Positions 25,393 through 35,300 of a DNA stretch of 64,000 nucleotides are shown one piece after another. A model generated the notes under the pieces. It had not been told where the DNA came from. It searched no databases and saw nothing but the letters and a program-made list of their open reading frames with translations. Made by a program: the position numbers and the translations under genes. The DNA is from Maribacter sedimenticola (GTDB lineage Bacteria; Bacteroidota; Bacteroidia; Flavobacteriales; Flavobacteriaceae): assembly GCF_900188415.1 (NCBI RefSeq), contig NZ_FZNV01000001.1, positions 709,501 through 773,500 on the forward strand. Direction: 5' to 3'. Every line of letters begins with the position of its first letter. Positions within the stretch are counted from its first letter, which is position 1.

Positions 25393-26415
25393 ATGAGATA
25401 CAACTTAGTATTGTTTTTATTGTTGCTTTTAGTAGGTTCCCAATCCAAAGCTCAAGAAGGTATACCCGTATATTTTGATTATTTATCTGATAATTACTAT
25501 TTGGTTTTTCCGTCCATGGCGGGAATTACACAAGGTGGTAAAATTAGGGCTACCGCAAGAAAACAATGGTTTGATGTAGAAGATGCCCCAAGTTTACAAA
25601 CTATAAATGGCCATTTTAGACTGGGGGATTCACCAAGTGGAATAGGGGCTATTATTTTTAACGATGCCAATGGCTATCATTCACAAACGGGATTAAAATT
25701 GACCTATGCCCATCATTTAAGAATGGGCGGTAGTGATATGAGAGTATTGAACCAATTGTCATTTGGTTTAAGCGCTACCATTTTACAAAGTAGTTTAGAT
25801 GAAACGGAATTTAGGTCTGCCCAGCCCGATCCAGCCGTAGCAGGAATTAAATTAAGTGCCTCTTATTCTAATGTGGATATTGGTATTTCATACAACTTTC
25901 AGGAATTTTATACGCATTTTGCAGTGACCAACGCCCTTACGGGTAGTAAGAGAAATGTGTATTATAGGGATAGGCAGGACAATCCCGATCAATTGGTTAT
26001 TGATAATATTAGAAGGTATCTAATTTCAACTGGCTACGTGTTCGGTAAAAATGAATGGCAAGTAGAACCTTCCATACTTTTTCAATTGACCGAATTTACC
26101 AAGGAAAAAAATATTGATATTAATGCCAAGGTATATAGGGATGTAGATTTTGGCCGTATCTGGGGAGGACTATCCTACAGAAGAAGTTTTGATGGTGCAC
26201 AATTTCAAGATAGCGGTTCTTTTGGAGAACAACGATTGCAATTGGTAACGCCTATTGTAGGAGCCAATATCAAGAATTTTATGGTGTCCTATAATTACTC
26301 CTATCAAATGGGTAGCATCCGTTTTGACAATGGTGGTTTTCACCAGATTACCTTAGGGTACGACTTTGGGCAAACCGAACGTAAATATGACTGTTATTGT
26401 CCCGCTGCAAATTAA
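25393..26415 (+). CDS. PorP/SprF family type IX secretion membrane protein (orphan)
   Basis: 340 residues. A signal peptide (about 1-20, ending GSQSKAQ) precedes an outer-membrane barrel typical of PorP/SprF (DNYYLVFPSMAGITQGGKIR near the start; FGLSATILQSS, GISYNFQEFY, and a closing aromatic strand). It ends in an unusual short tail with a cysteine pair (YDCYC). PorP/SprF proteins support export of specific T9SS substrates, and usually lie next to the gene of the type B substrate. Here no such substrate is adjacent: the neighbours are NifU (divergent) and a VWA lipoprotein (convergent). Its client is unknown. Confidence 0.88.
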   Translation: MRYNLVLFLLLLLVGSQSKAQEGIPVYFDYLSDNYYLVFPSMAGITQGGKIRATARKQWFDVEDAPSLQTINGHFRLGDSPSGIGAIIFNDANGYHSQTGLKLTYAHHLRMGGSDMRVLNQLSFGLSATILQSSLDETEFRSAQPDPAVAGIKLSASYSNVDIGISYNFQEFYTHFAVTNALTGSKRNVYYRDRQDNPDQLVIDNIRRYLISTGYVFGKNEWQVEPSILFQLTEFTKEKNIDINAKVYRDVDFGRIWGGLSYRRSFDGAQFQDSGSFGEQRLQLVTPIVGANIKNFMVSYNYSYQMGSIRFDNGGFHQITLGYDFGQTERKYDCYCPAAN

Positions 26416-26445
26416 AAGAGCCCATTAGTTGGTACATGGGCCCTT
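26416..26445. terminator. Possible two-way terminator between PorP and VWA genes
   Basis: GCCCAT (26420-26425) pairs with ATGGGC (26436-26441), loop of 10, flanked by AAAG/CTTT that can extend the stem past one mismatch. It lies between convergent genes. No long T tract. Confidence 0.5.
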
Positions 26446-26456
26446 TGATATAATGT

Positions 26457-27632
26457 TTATTCCCAACTATAGTTTTTTGATGCAGCTTGTTTTTTAAGTG
26501 CCTGGATCATTACATTTTCCAATTCCCCCGTATTGTTCTCTGTCTGATGTTTAGCGATATAAGCTGTGCGTTTGGTATTGTAATCCAAAATTTGTTGTTG
26601 AATTTTTTCGCGTTCCTCTTTTTTGGCCATTACATACGCTTTAATTTCCGTCTTGCTTTTTTGTTGCAGTTCCTTTGGAAGGTCTTTTGTTTCTAAGTCC
26701 TCTATATTAAATGCATCATCATCATAGGCATCTACCAAATCCCAGTTTTTATTATTGTAAAGCCTGGAGCTTTTGCTCACGGCCCTTTTCACGGCTACGG
26801 CTTCTTCCATTTCATAGGCATTGTAGTCCTGTTCCTTTTGTGAGGACATTTTTTGTTGCCCTAAAGCACCATACGAGATATAGGTAGTGTTTAGCTTGGA
26901 ATTTAGTTCTATAATTATTTCGTCATACGGAGTATCTATATGTACTACTTCCTTATTATGGTCAATGGCCATATATTCCCCGCCGGTCATTGTAGCTCCA
27001 TTTTTCCAAAAGGTATGAATACCTTGTTCATAGTTTCCACAAAAAATGGTGTTTACGACAACATCTTTTTCCTTGGCATTGCCCAAAGCCGTTCTATAGT
27101 GATATCTTCCTTGGTCAAAAGGTTCGTTACCGGCAATAAAGATCAAGCGCAAATGGTCTGGATTATTTTTCCAAGGTAATTGTTGCAATGAAGTTTGTAT
27201 GACTTTGCCGCAATATTCTTCTCCACCGTTGGTGGTCAATGAAAATAGTTTTTCGGAAATTTCATCGAGGTCACTGCTAAAATCCAATACTTGTTGCACG
27301 TAACCTTCACTTGAGGAAAGGTTGTCATTGCCATATTGGTAAAGCGCAATTTGTAAATTGGGTCTTGTGCCATTTCCGCATTTAGCCGAGCTGAACTCGT
27401 TTACAATATCCCATAATTGTGATTTAGCCTGGTTTATGAGTCCGTCCATACTATTGCTGGTATCCAACAATAATGCAATCTGTACCGTATTGTCCCTAGA
27501 TGGCTCTGTAGCTTGTAGGCTATGGGACAATAAGGTAACTGTGTTGTCTTGTTTTTTTTCATTGCAGGCAAACGCCGTTGTTAGTGTTAAAAATAAAAAT
27601 GCCGTAGTTGAAATTTTATTAAATTTTTTCAT
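26457..27632 (-). CDS. VWA-domain lipoprotein
   Basis: 391 residues from the ATG of KKFNKIS. A signal sequence with lipobox-like TAFAC puts the lipid anchor on C23. The VWA domain (about 50-230) has the full metal-ion site D57-T-S-N-S61 and a later GGEEYCG...ATMTGGEY region. After it comes a charged helical stretch (about 270-390, KKEEREKIQQQILDYN) likely to be coiled coil. VWA domains mediate metal-dependent protein contacts at the cell surface or periplasm. The long reading from 27692 adds 20 residues before the signal peptide and is unlikely. No MoxR ATPase is adjacent. It diverges from the LytS kinase gene. Function unknown. Confidence 0.85.
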   Translation of the reverse strand: MKKFNKISTTAFLFLTLTTAFACNEKKQDNTVTLLSHSLQATEPSRDNTVQIALLLDTSNSMDGLINQAKSQLWDIVNEFSSAKCGNGTRPNLQIALYQYGNDNLSSSEGYVQQVLDFSSDLDEISEKLFSLTTNGGEEYCGKVIQTSLQQLPWKNNPDHLRLIFIAGNEPFDQGRYHYRTALGNAKEKDVVVNTIFCGNYEQGIHTFWKNGATMTGGEYMAIDHNKEVVHIDTPYDEIIIELNSKLNTTYISYGALGQQKMSSQKEQDYNAYEMEEAVAVKRAVSKSSRLYNNKNWDLVDAYDDDAFNIEDLETKDLPKELQQKSKTEIKAYVMAKKEEREKIQQQILDYNTKRTAYIAKHQTENNTGELENVMIQALKKQAASKNYSWE

Positions 27633-27836
27633 GATCGATGTATTATAAATTCTGGACCAAACTAAAGCGAAACTTTTTTTTAAAATAACCATAATGAGGC
27701 AACGTAACCTTTGGCTTAGTCAACGGTACGGTCTGGTTTTTTAACGGGTAAAAAGGAAGTGTTTACTAAGTGGAGCGTGCATTATGCTATTTTTTAGAAC
27801 CATAAAAATCAGCTAAGTTTACAGCAATCATTGGAC

Positions 27837-30023
27837 ATGAAAAAAATTGTTGTTTTCATATTGTTAATTATTGTGGCATCAGGTACGGCATTCTGCCAAG
27901 CTCAACAAACGCCCAAAACTTTTATACTCAACGGTAAGGTCGAGGTAAAGGAAACCGGTAAGCCTATACCGGGAGTGTCTGTTTCCACAAATTTGGGCGA
28001 TTACGTACTTACCAACGGTTTAGGGGAATTTAAGATCAAGGTGCGCATAGGGGATGAACTTGTGGTAGAGGCCGTAGATATGGAAACGGTGCGATATAGA
28101 ATTAAGGGTAACGATGATGTGTTGATACAAGTAGAGGACTATACCTTGTCAAGGTCTGCCAATACCAAAAGTGTAACGCAAAGACATGAAACCTTATTGG
28201 ATTCTGCAGAACGTTACAAGGATAAGGATATTGAGAAAAGTATCGATTTTGTTGCCCAATCCATTTCTATCCTTGGCAAACGGGGTCAAAAGAAAGAACT
28301 GGCTAGATCGTTATCTAAACTGGGCGAAATTTATCAGTACCATAAACAAATAGATTTGGCCATTGATAATTACGAAGATGCACTGGAGGCCAACAAAACG
28401 ATCAAGACTTCGCTTTTATTGGCCAAGGTTTATAATATGTCCTCTAGATTCAATGAGTCCATAATATTGTTAGATCCTTTAATGGCACTAAAAACTATGG
28501 TGCCCTATCAACGGGTAACCTTATATGAATTAATGGGGGATGCCAAAAAAGGGAACGGTGAAGTACTGCAGGCCATTGAATTTTATAAGGAAGGTTTGCT
28601 TATTGCGGAAAAGAACCAGATTACCCCAAAGTTAATTGACTTAAACTCCAAGATAGCAGAGGCATATTCACGTGAAAACAAAATTATAGAGGCAGAAGCC
28701 TACTTTGACAATTCGCTGCAGTTGGCAGAAGCATCTGCGCCATTAAGGGCACTGCAGGAGAATGAAAAGGTGGCCGATTTTTATAACGAAAAAAGCAGGT
28801 TCAACGAGGAAATAAATATGCGGAAGAGAAGCTTGCAGGATATTAAAAAACTGAATACGCCCAAATTGGGTATTTCAAAATTGGACCAAGCGGATACCAT
28901 TACTTCACAGCGTATTAATTACAAGATTGCCAATGCATACATAGCACAGGATAGGTATAACGAAGCCATTCCGTTCCTGAAAAAAAGTATTATTGAGGCA
29001 GATACGGAAGATGATCTCGTAGTCCAGAAAGATGCGACTAGAAAACTTTCTGAAGTTTATAAGGAAAAAGGGGACTACACCAAGGCCTTGGATACCTACC
29101 AGTCCTATGTGGCATTGGTAGATACGCTTTATATCAGAAAGGAACAGGAAATATCCAGGGCCAACCGTATTAACAGGGATATTGCCAATGCCCAAAGTAG
29201 GTTGGTAGGACTTGAAAACGAAAGGGAGCTTTCCCAGAGCAAGTATGACCTGGCGCTTACCGAACAGCAATTGGTGGAAGAAAGTTATAAAAGACAGCAA
29301 TGGGTCATTTATTCCTTAATTTTTGGCTTGTTGTTGACCGTGCTGGCAGCGTTCTTTTTTTATAGAAGCAATCAGCAACAAAAATTAACGAACAACTTAT
29401 TGGCCTTAAAATCACTAAGGTCTCAAATGAACCCACATTTTATTTTCAATGCACTCAACTCAGTCAATAATTTTATTTCCAAAAGCGATGAGCGCAGTGC
29501 CAATAGATACTTAAGTGAGTTTTCTACACTCATGCGTTCCGTCCTTGAAAACTCTGAAGAGGACTTTATACCCTTGGCCAAGGAATTGGAACAGTTAGAA
29601 TTGTATATAAAGCTTGAACATTCACGGTTTAAGGATAAATTTGATTATGAGATTGTGGTGGACGATGAGGTCCCTGTAAATAACTATCAAATACCGCCTA
29701 TGTTATTGCAGCCCTATATTGAGAATGCCATTTGGCACGGTTTAAGGTACAGGGAAACCAAAGGGCTACTTTATGTATCGGTCAAGGTAGAAAGCAATAA
29801 TTCTGTGGCCATTTGCATTACCGATAATGGAATAGGCCGTAAAAAATCGGCATCCATCAAAACACAAAATCAAAAGAAACAAAAATCCAAGGGCATGGGG
29901 ATTATACAGAAACGTGTTGCCATTTTGAACGATATGTACTCGGACAAGGTGTCTATCAATATTTCTGATTTAGAGACCGATGGATCGGGAACCAAGGTGT
30001 TGTTCATATTAAAAAAAGAATAA
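27837..30023 (+). CDS. LytS-type sensor histidine kinase with carboxypeptidase-regulatory-like and TPR domains
   Basis: 728 residues. Signal peptide (about 1-20, ending TAFCQ); a carboxypeptidase-regulatory-like beta domain at about 28-105 (LNGKVEVKETGKPIPGVSV); TPR-like helical repeats at about 115-440; a coiled coil; one membrane helix at about 490-512 (WVIYSLIFGLLLTVLAA); then the cytoplasmic LytS kinase with SLRSQMNPHFIFNALNSVNN and an ATPase N-box MLLQPYIENAIWHGL. The sensory part is thus predicted to be periplasmic. It overlaps the LytTR regulator by one base (TAATG), forming a two-component pair. The start is the ATG at 27837; a TTG two codons earlier is less likely. Signal unknown. 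Confidence 0.93.
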   Translation: MKKIVVFILLIIVASGTAFCQAQQTPKTFILNGKVEVKETGKPIPGVSVSTNLGDYVLTNGLGEFKIKVRIGDELVVEAVDMETVRYRIKGNDDVLIQVEDYTLSRSANTKSVTQRHETLLDSAERYKDKDIEKSIDFVAQSISILGKRGQKKELARSLSKLGEIYQYHKQIDLAIDNYEDALEANKTIKTSLLLAKVYNMSSRFNESIILLDPLMALKTMVPYQRVTLYELMGDAKKGNGEVLQAIEFYKEGLLIAEKNQITPKLIDLNSKIAEAYSRENKIIEAEAYFDNSLQLAEASAPLRALQENEKVADFYNEKSRFNEEINMRKRSLQDIKKLNTPKLGISKLDQADTITSQRINYKIANAYIAQDRYNEAIPFLKKSIIEADTEDDLVVQKDATRKLSEVYKEKGDYTKALDTYQSYVALVDTLYIRKEQEISRANRINRDIANAQSRLVGLENERELSQSKYDLALTEQQLVEESYKRQQWVIYSLIFGLLLTVLAAFFFYRSNQQQKLTNNLLALKSLRSQMNPHFIFNALNSVNNFISKSDERSANRYLSEFSTLMRSVLENSEEDFIPLAKELEQLELYIKLEHSRFKDKFDYEIVVDDEVPVNNYQIPPMLLQPYIENAIWHGLRYRETKGLLYVSVKVESNNSVAICITDNGIGRKKSASIKTQNQKKQKSKGMGIIQKRVAILNDMYSDKVSINISDLETDGSGTKVLFILKKE

Positions 30024-30754
30024 TGGAATTAAGAGCGATCATAGTAGAGGACGAAGCCAATAGTAGGGAAATTATAAGAAACTATATTTCCAAATATTGC
30101 ACAAATGTTGTGTTGGTCGGCGAAGCGGCCTCCATTAAAGAGGCTATGGTGCTCATTGAGAACCATACGCTGGATTTGGTGTTTTTAGATGTGGAAATGC
30201 CGTTTGGCAATGCGTTTGATCTCTTGGACCAATTGCCCGATAGAACATTTGAAACCGTATTTGTCACCGCCTATGATCAATATGCCAAAGATGCCTTGAA
30301 CCATCATGCGGCGTATTACTTGACCAAACCTATAAATATTGATGAGTTGATCAATGCTGTTGATTATGTGGCAACGGTACGTGCCAAGGAACTTGCCTTG
30401 GAAGGAGAGGTCCTTAGTTCCAAATCTAAAGGCGTTACCGGTAAGTTAACGCTGCCCCAGCAAGATGGTTTTCAGGTCTTGAATATTCCGGAAATACTAT
30501 ATTGTAAGGCAGACGACAATTATACCGAGATTTATTTGGTGAACACCAAGATATTGGTAAGCAAAACATTAAAATATTTTGAAGATGCATTGGCGGATTT
30601 TCCTTTTGCCAGGGTACATAAATCTTACTTGGTCAATGTAAATGAAGTGGTAAAATATAGAAAAGGAAAAGGCGGTAGTGTGGTTATGTCCAATGGCAAG
30701 GAATTGTTGGTCTCGGCATCCAAAAAGAAGGATTTTCTAGCGTTTTTTAATTAA
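30023..30754 (+). CDS. LytTR-family response regulator
   Basis: 243 residues: a receiver domain (about 3-120) with acidic pocket D10/E11, phospho-acceptor D56 in LVFLDVEMP, T82 and K102 (YYLTKP), then a LytTR DNA-binding domain (about 140-243) with the family motifs YCKADDNYTEIYL and FARVHKSYLVNVN. It is expressed with the upstream kinase, its stop-start overlapping by one base. LytTR regulators often control exopolysaccharide, virulence or envelope functions; the target genes here are not evident. A carbonic anhydrase gene follows 15 bases on and may share the transcript. Confidence 0.95.
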   Translation: MELRAIIVEDEANSREIIRNYISKYCTNVVLVGEAASIKEAMVLIENHTLDLVFLDVEMPFGNAFDLLDQLPDRTFETVFVTAYDQYAKDALNHHAAYYLTKPINIDELINAVDYVATVRAKELALEGEVLSSKSKGVTGKLTLPQQDGFQVLNIPEILYCKADDNYTEIYLVNTKILVSKTLKYFEDALADFPFARVHKSYLVNVNEVVKYRKGKGGSVVMSNGKELLVSASKKKDFLAFFN

Positions 30755-30769
30755 ATAGATTCAATTTAC

Positions 30770-31279
30770 ATGATCAAGGAAGTAAGAGGGAAAAGTCTAT
30801 CAATAGGAGCGGATTGTTTTATAGCGGAAAATGCTACCATTGTAGGTGAAGTTAGTATGGGCAACCAATGCAGCGTATGGTTCAATGCCGTTTTAAGGGG
30901 CGATGTCCATTTTATTAAAATGGGTAACAAGGTCAATGTTCAGGATGGTGCGGTAATACATTGTACCTATCAAAAATCACCTACTACCATAGGTAACAAC
31001 GTATCTATTGGCCATAATGCCATAGTGCACGGTTGTACGATCCATGATAATGTATTGGTGGGTATGGGTAGCATTATTATGGACGATTGTGTCGTGGAAA
31101 GTAATAGTATAATTGCTGCAGGCGCCGTTTTGACCAAAGGTACCCACGTGCCTTCCGGAACCATTTTTGCGGGTATGCCGGCAAAAAAGATTAAGGATAT
31201 CAGTCCAGAATTGAGCCAGGGTGAAATCAATAGAATTGCAGAGGCTTATATCATGTATTCCGGATGGTTTAAGGAATAG
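30770..31279 (+). CDS. Gamma-carbonic anhydrase family protein
   Basis: 169 residues of left-handed beta-helix hexapeptide repeats. The three zinc-ligand histidines are in place (H64, H82, H87) and RGDVHFIKMG is the family motif. It may hydrate CO2, but many members (PaaY/CaiE/YrdA) have uncertain activity. The closing helix EINRIAEAYIMY is typical of the family. It is 15 bases downstream of the LytTR regulator and upstream of fabD, with a promoter for fabD between them. Confidence 0.93.
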   Translation: MIKEVRGKSLSIGADCFIAENATIVGEVSMGNQCSVWFNAVLRGDVHFIKMGNKVNVQDGAVIHCTYQKSPTTIGNNVSIGHNAIVHGCTIHDNVLVGMGSIIMDDCVVESNSIIAAGAVLTKGTHVPSGTIFAGMPAKKIKDISPELSQGEINRIAEAYIMYSGWFKE

Positions 31280-31305
31280 GGTTATAAGCTCGTTCAATTA
31301 CGATA

Positions 31306-31334
31306 TTGGGGTCTGTCTAAAATCCGTATTTTTG
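31306..31334 (+). promoter_or_regulatory. Promoter of fabD
   Basis: TTG (31306-31308), 18 bases, then TATTTTTG (31327-31334), a full -7 match, ending 20 bases before the fabD start codon. Confidence 0.7.
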
Positions 31335-31354
31335 CCGCACCTAAACTAAAAGTT

Positions 31355-32248
31355 ATGAACGCATATGTTTTTCCTGGGCAAGGTGCCCAATTTGTTGGAA
31401 TGGGATTGGATCTCTATGAAAAATACCCAATTGCCAAAGAACTCTTTTTACAGGCAAATGAAATATTGGGCTTTGATATTACAGATGTAATGTTCAATGG
31501 TACGGCAGAAGGTTTAAAGGAAACCAAGGTTACCCAACCTGCCATATTTCTACATTCGGTAATATTGAGCAAGGTTATGGGAAATGCGTTTAAACCAGAT
31601 ATGGTCGCAGGCCATTCATTGGGTGAATTTTCGGCATTGGTGGCCAATAATACGTTAAGTTTTGAAGACGGATTAAAACTGGTATCGCAACGTGCTTTGG
31701 CCATGCAAAAGGCTTGTGAGCTTAAACCTTCTACTATGGCGGCCGTTTTGGGTCTTGATGATAATGTCGTTGAAAAAATTTGTGAGGAAACCACGGGGGT
31801 AGTGGTAGCCGCAAATTATAACTGCCCGGGACAATTGGTTATTTCAGGAGAGGTAGCTGCCGTTGAACTGGCTTGCGAAAAATTAAAGGAAGCAGGTGCA
31901 AGACGCGCCTTGATGTTACCTGTTGGCGGAGCTTTTCACTCGCCCTTAATGGAGCCGGCACGGGAAGAATTGGCAGCAGCCATTGAAAATACTCAGTTTG
32001 CAGTGCCTAGTTGTCCTATTTATCAAAATGTACCTACTACAGCGGTAAATGATGCCAGGGAAATCAAGAAAAATTTAATGTTGCAGCTTACGGCCCCGGT
32101 AAAATGGACGCAAAGTGTACAGCAAATGGTCAAGGATGGCGCTAGCTTGTTTACGGAAATAGGTCCGGGCAAGGTGTTACAGGGGCTGATCAGAAAAATT
32201 GAGCCCAGTGCACAAACGCAGTCCCCATCCCTGGATATGGAAGCTTAA
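31355..32248 (+). CDS. fabD: Malonyl-CoA:ACP transacylase
   Basis: 297 residues. The nucleophile elbow is GHSLG with catalytic S88, and the partner histidine H195 lies in GAFHSPLM. The opening YVFPGQGAQFVGMG is diagnostic. FabD moves malonyl groups from CoA to acyl carrier protein, supplying the extender for fatty acid synthesis. Other fab genes are not in this window. It appears as a single gene with its own promoter. Confidence 0.97.
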   Translation: MNAYVFPGQGAQFVGMGLDLYEKYPIAKELFLQANEILGFDITDVMFNGTAEGLKETKVTQPAIFLHSVILSKVMGNAFKPDMVAGHSLGEFSALVANNTLSFEDGLKLVSQRALAMQKACELKPSTMAAVLGLDDNVVEKICEETTGVVVAANYNCPGQLVISGEVAAVELACEKLKEAGARRALMLPVGGAFHSPLMEPAREELAAAIENTQFAVPSCPIYQNVPTTAVNDAREIKKNLMLQLTAPVKWTQSVQQMVKDGASLFTEIGPGKVLQGLIRKIEPSAQTQSPSLDMEA

Positions 32249-32347
32249 AAGCGGCTATAATACCGTTCAACCCAAAAATCCTTTTTTCAACTGTTTGTGA
32301 GGGCTTTACCTTGATTTTTTTGTAATATTGAGGCCCTTATTTTTTGG

Positions 32348-32369
32348 CGAAGATCTAGAACAATCTTCG
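32348..32369 (+). other. Hairpin in the leader of the adhesin operon
   Basis: CGAAGAT (32348-32354) pairs with ATCTTCG (32363-32369), loop of 8, ending 27 bases before the adhesin ATG. No T tract follows, so it is not an intrinsic terminator; a 5' stabilising or regulatory stem is possible. Confidence 0.45.
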
Positions 32370-32396
32370 TGAATCTATGGGATATTAATAAACGCT

Positions 32397-35300
32397 ATGA
32401 AAATGAATAAGCTTAATTGGCATAGGTATAAAAGTATAATCACTAAACTTTTTTGTTTTGGAATGTTGTTGGGGTCATCTTTGATGTATGGTCAAATAAC
32501 TACTGTTAGTGTTGATAGAAACGGAAGTGAAACTTTAGGGCCAAACAGTTCCGGTCGTTTTCTAGTAGAAGTGTTTAGCTTTTTTCAACCAAGTATAGAA
32601 CGTACTATTAAATACGAAGTAGATTTGTCCTCTACCACGGCTACACAGGGTGGAGTGGATATCAATGATCTTTCAGGGGAATTGGTACTACCAGCAGGAG
32701 TATTTGAAGGTTATATTATTGTTGATGGTATTAATGATGATGTTTTAGTTGAAGGAGAGGAAACGGTAAGGATAGTTTTGCTACCAGGTGACGATTATGA
32801 TATAAACTCTAGTTCGGCGAGTAATTCCGCTACCATGATTATAGAGGATAATGACTTTGCCACGGTCACTGTTAGTGATACAAGTGCTGAGGAAGGTACT
32901 AATTTAGTGTTTAATCTCGTGGCCGATACCAGGGTCGAAGTTGATTATACAGTAACTGTTAATTTTTCTGGTGGAACCGCTACTCCCGGTTCAGGAACGC
33001 TTCAAGACCCTGAAGATTACAGTGCCGGTGAACGAACGGTTACATTTGCCGTAGGTCAAGTTTCAAAACAATTGGCAGTAACCACTTTAAACGATAGCAA
33101 TATTGAAGCTGATGAAACTTTTGAAATTACATTGACAAGTGTTGACAATAGTAATATCATCCTAGGACCAAACGCAGAAGGTACTATTTTAAACGATGAT
33201 TTTATAGAGGTGTCAGTTGATCCTGTACGGCCTACTGTAAATGAAGATCAAGGTCAAAATGGTCGGTTTAGGATAAATCTTAGTGAAGAAAACAATACGG
33301 GAGATGACCTTACGGTAAGTTACACTATTTCAGGTAATGCAACCCCAGATGATGATTACGTGGCCCTAAGTGGTACCCTTATAATTGAGGATGGAAGTTC
33401 TTTTAGGGTTATAGATGTTGAAGCTATTGACGACGTATTGGTAGAAGGGAACGAAACCGTAATATTGACCATTACGGGTATCGATGCAGGCCCAAGTACT
33501 ACGGCTTTTGAAATTGGTGCGGTCGATTCTGGTATTGTAACTATCATAGATGATGATATTCCTGGGGTTACCGTTAGCCCGATCAGTGGAGATACCAGTG
33601 AAGATTTGGACACGGCAAGTTTTACCGTAACCTTGAATACCCAGCCTAGCGCACCTGTAAGCATAGCGTTATCCAGTTCGGATGCTACGGAAGGTACGGT
33701 TCCGGCTTCTGTCATTGTTCCTGTAGCTAGTTGGGATACAGGGGTTCCTGTAACGGTGACCGGAGTAGATGATAATGTGGCAGATGGTGATATTACCTAT
33801 ACTATCAACACGGGGAATGTTACATCTACGGATTCCAACTATAATGGTCTAACAGGTGCAGATGTAGCCAATGTTACGGTTGTAAACAATGATAATGATA
33901 CTATTGGGATTAATATAGGTGCCATTAGTGGTAACACCTCTGAGGATGGTGCAACGGCTACATTTTTGGTCACCTTGGATTCCCAACCTACGGCTCCGGT
34001 TACTATTGCTTTGAGCAGTAGTGATGAAACAGAAGGTACGGTTCAGGCCAATGTTGTAATGAACGCTACCAATTGGCAAACCGGGGCAACGGTTACCATT
34101 ACCGGTGTTGACGATTCTGCCGTAGATGGTGATGTGGAATATACCATTGTTACGGGAAATGTAACATCAACGGATGTTAGTTATAATGGGTTGGATGGTG
34201 ATGACGTTGACGATGTTACGGTAATCAACGATGATGATGATACCTTTGAGGCCAGTGTACAGTCCACAACGGCTTCTGCCAATGAAAATCCGGTTTCCAA
34301 TGGTGTTTTTACTATAGACCTGGGTGCGGTTAACCAAACAGGTAGCCCCATTACGGTTAATTATACCATGACCGGTACCGCTACACAAGGTTTAGATTAT
34401 AGTAATTTAAGTGGTTCGGTATCCATCGCCAATAATCAACGTACGGCAACGGTAACCATTACACCTATCAATGATAGTGCTATTGAAAATAACGAGACGG
34501 TAATTCTAACATTGGCAGCAGGTACAGGATATACTATTGCAGCCCAGAATAGTGCTACTGTCATTATTATCAGTGATGATGCCAACATAGCTCGCATCAC
34601 GGCTTCCGATGCTACGGCCGCGGAAAGTAACGGTGCTCTGGCCACGGGAGAATTTACCATCAACCTTAACTCGCCCAACAATACAGGAAGTGCCATAACG
34701 GTAAATTATACCATAAGCGGTACTGCTACAAATGGTGTGGATTATTCCGAAATAAATACGAATGCGGTGGTGATTCCTAATGGACAGCAGTCCGCCGTAC
34801 TTACCATTACCCCGATCAATGATCAGTTGCAGGAAGGCTCTGAAAATGTGGTCATTACCCTTGCCACTGGCACAGGTTATGTGTTGGGGGCAGCCGCAAC
34901 TCGTTCCGCTACCGTAGTCATAGAGGATAACGACCAAGCTTCTTTGTCCATATCCAATGCAACGGTAAATGAAGATGTTGCTTCTGGTGAATTATTGTTC
35001 AATGTAGTACTTAATCTTGCCGTTGTGGGCGGAACTACGGTTACCTATTCTTTTGAGGATGATGCGGCTATTGGAGGGGGTACCGATTATGACGGTGTCA
35101 ATGGAAGCTTGACATTTACCGGTACGGCAAACGAAACGTTGCAAATTGTAGTCCCGATCATCAATGACGAACTTTTGGAAGAAACGGAAACGTTTACCGT
35201 GCAATTAGGAGTACCAACCAATAATGTGCAAAGAACCAATGGTGGCACGGCCATAGGTACGATCAATGATGATGATAATTGTGTGGCCGCACCAATTTTG

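Noticed and set aside
27633-27836. Possible small gene or RNA in the divergent gap between the VWA and kinase genes
   Set aside because: No plausible frame, hairpin or full promoter match was found; only AT-rich sequence of about 200 bases.
34506-34937. 143-codon minus-strand frame inside the adhesin gene
   Set aside because: Shadow of the repetitive Calx-beta modules; no family likeness and no promoter.
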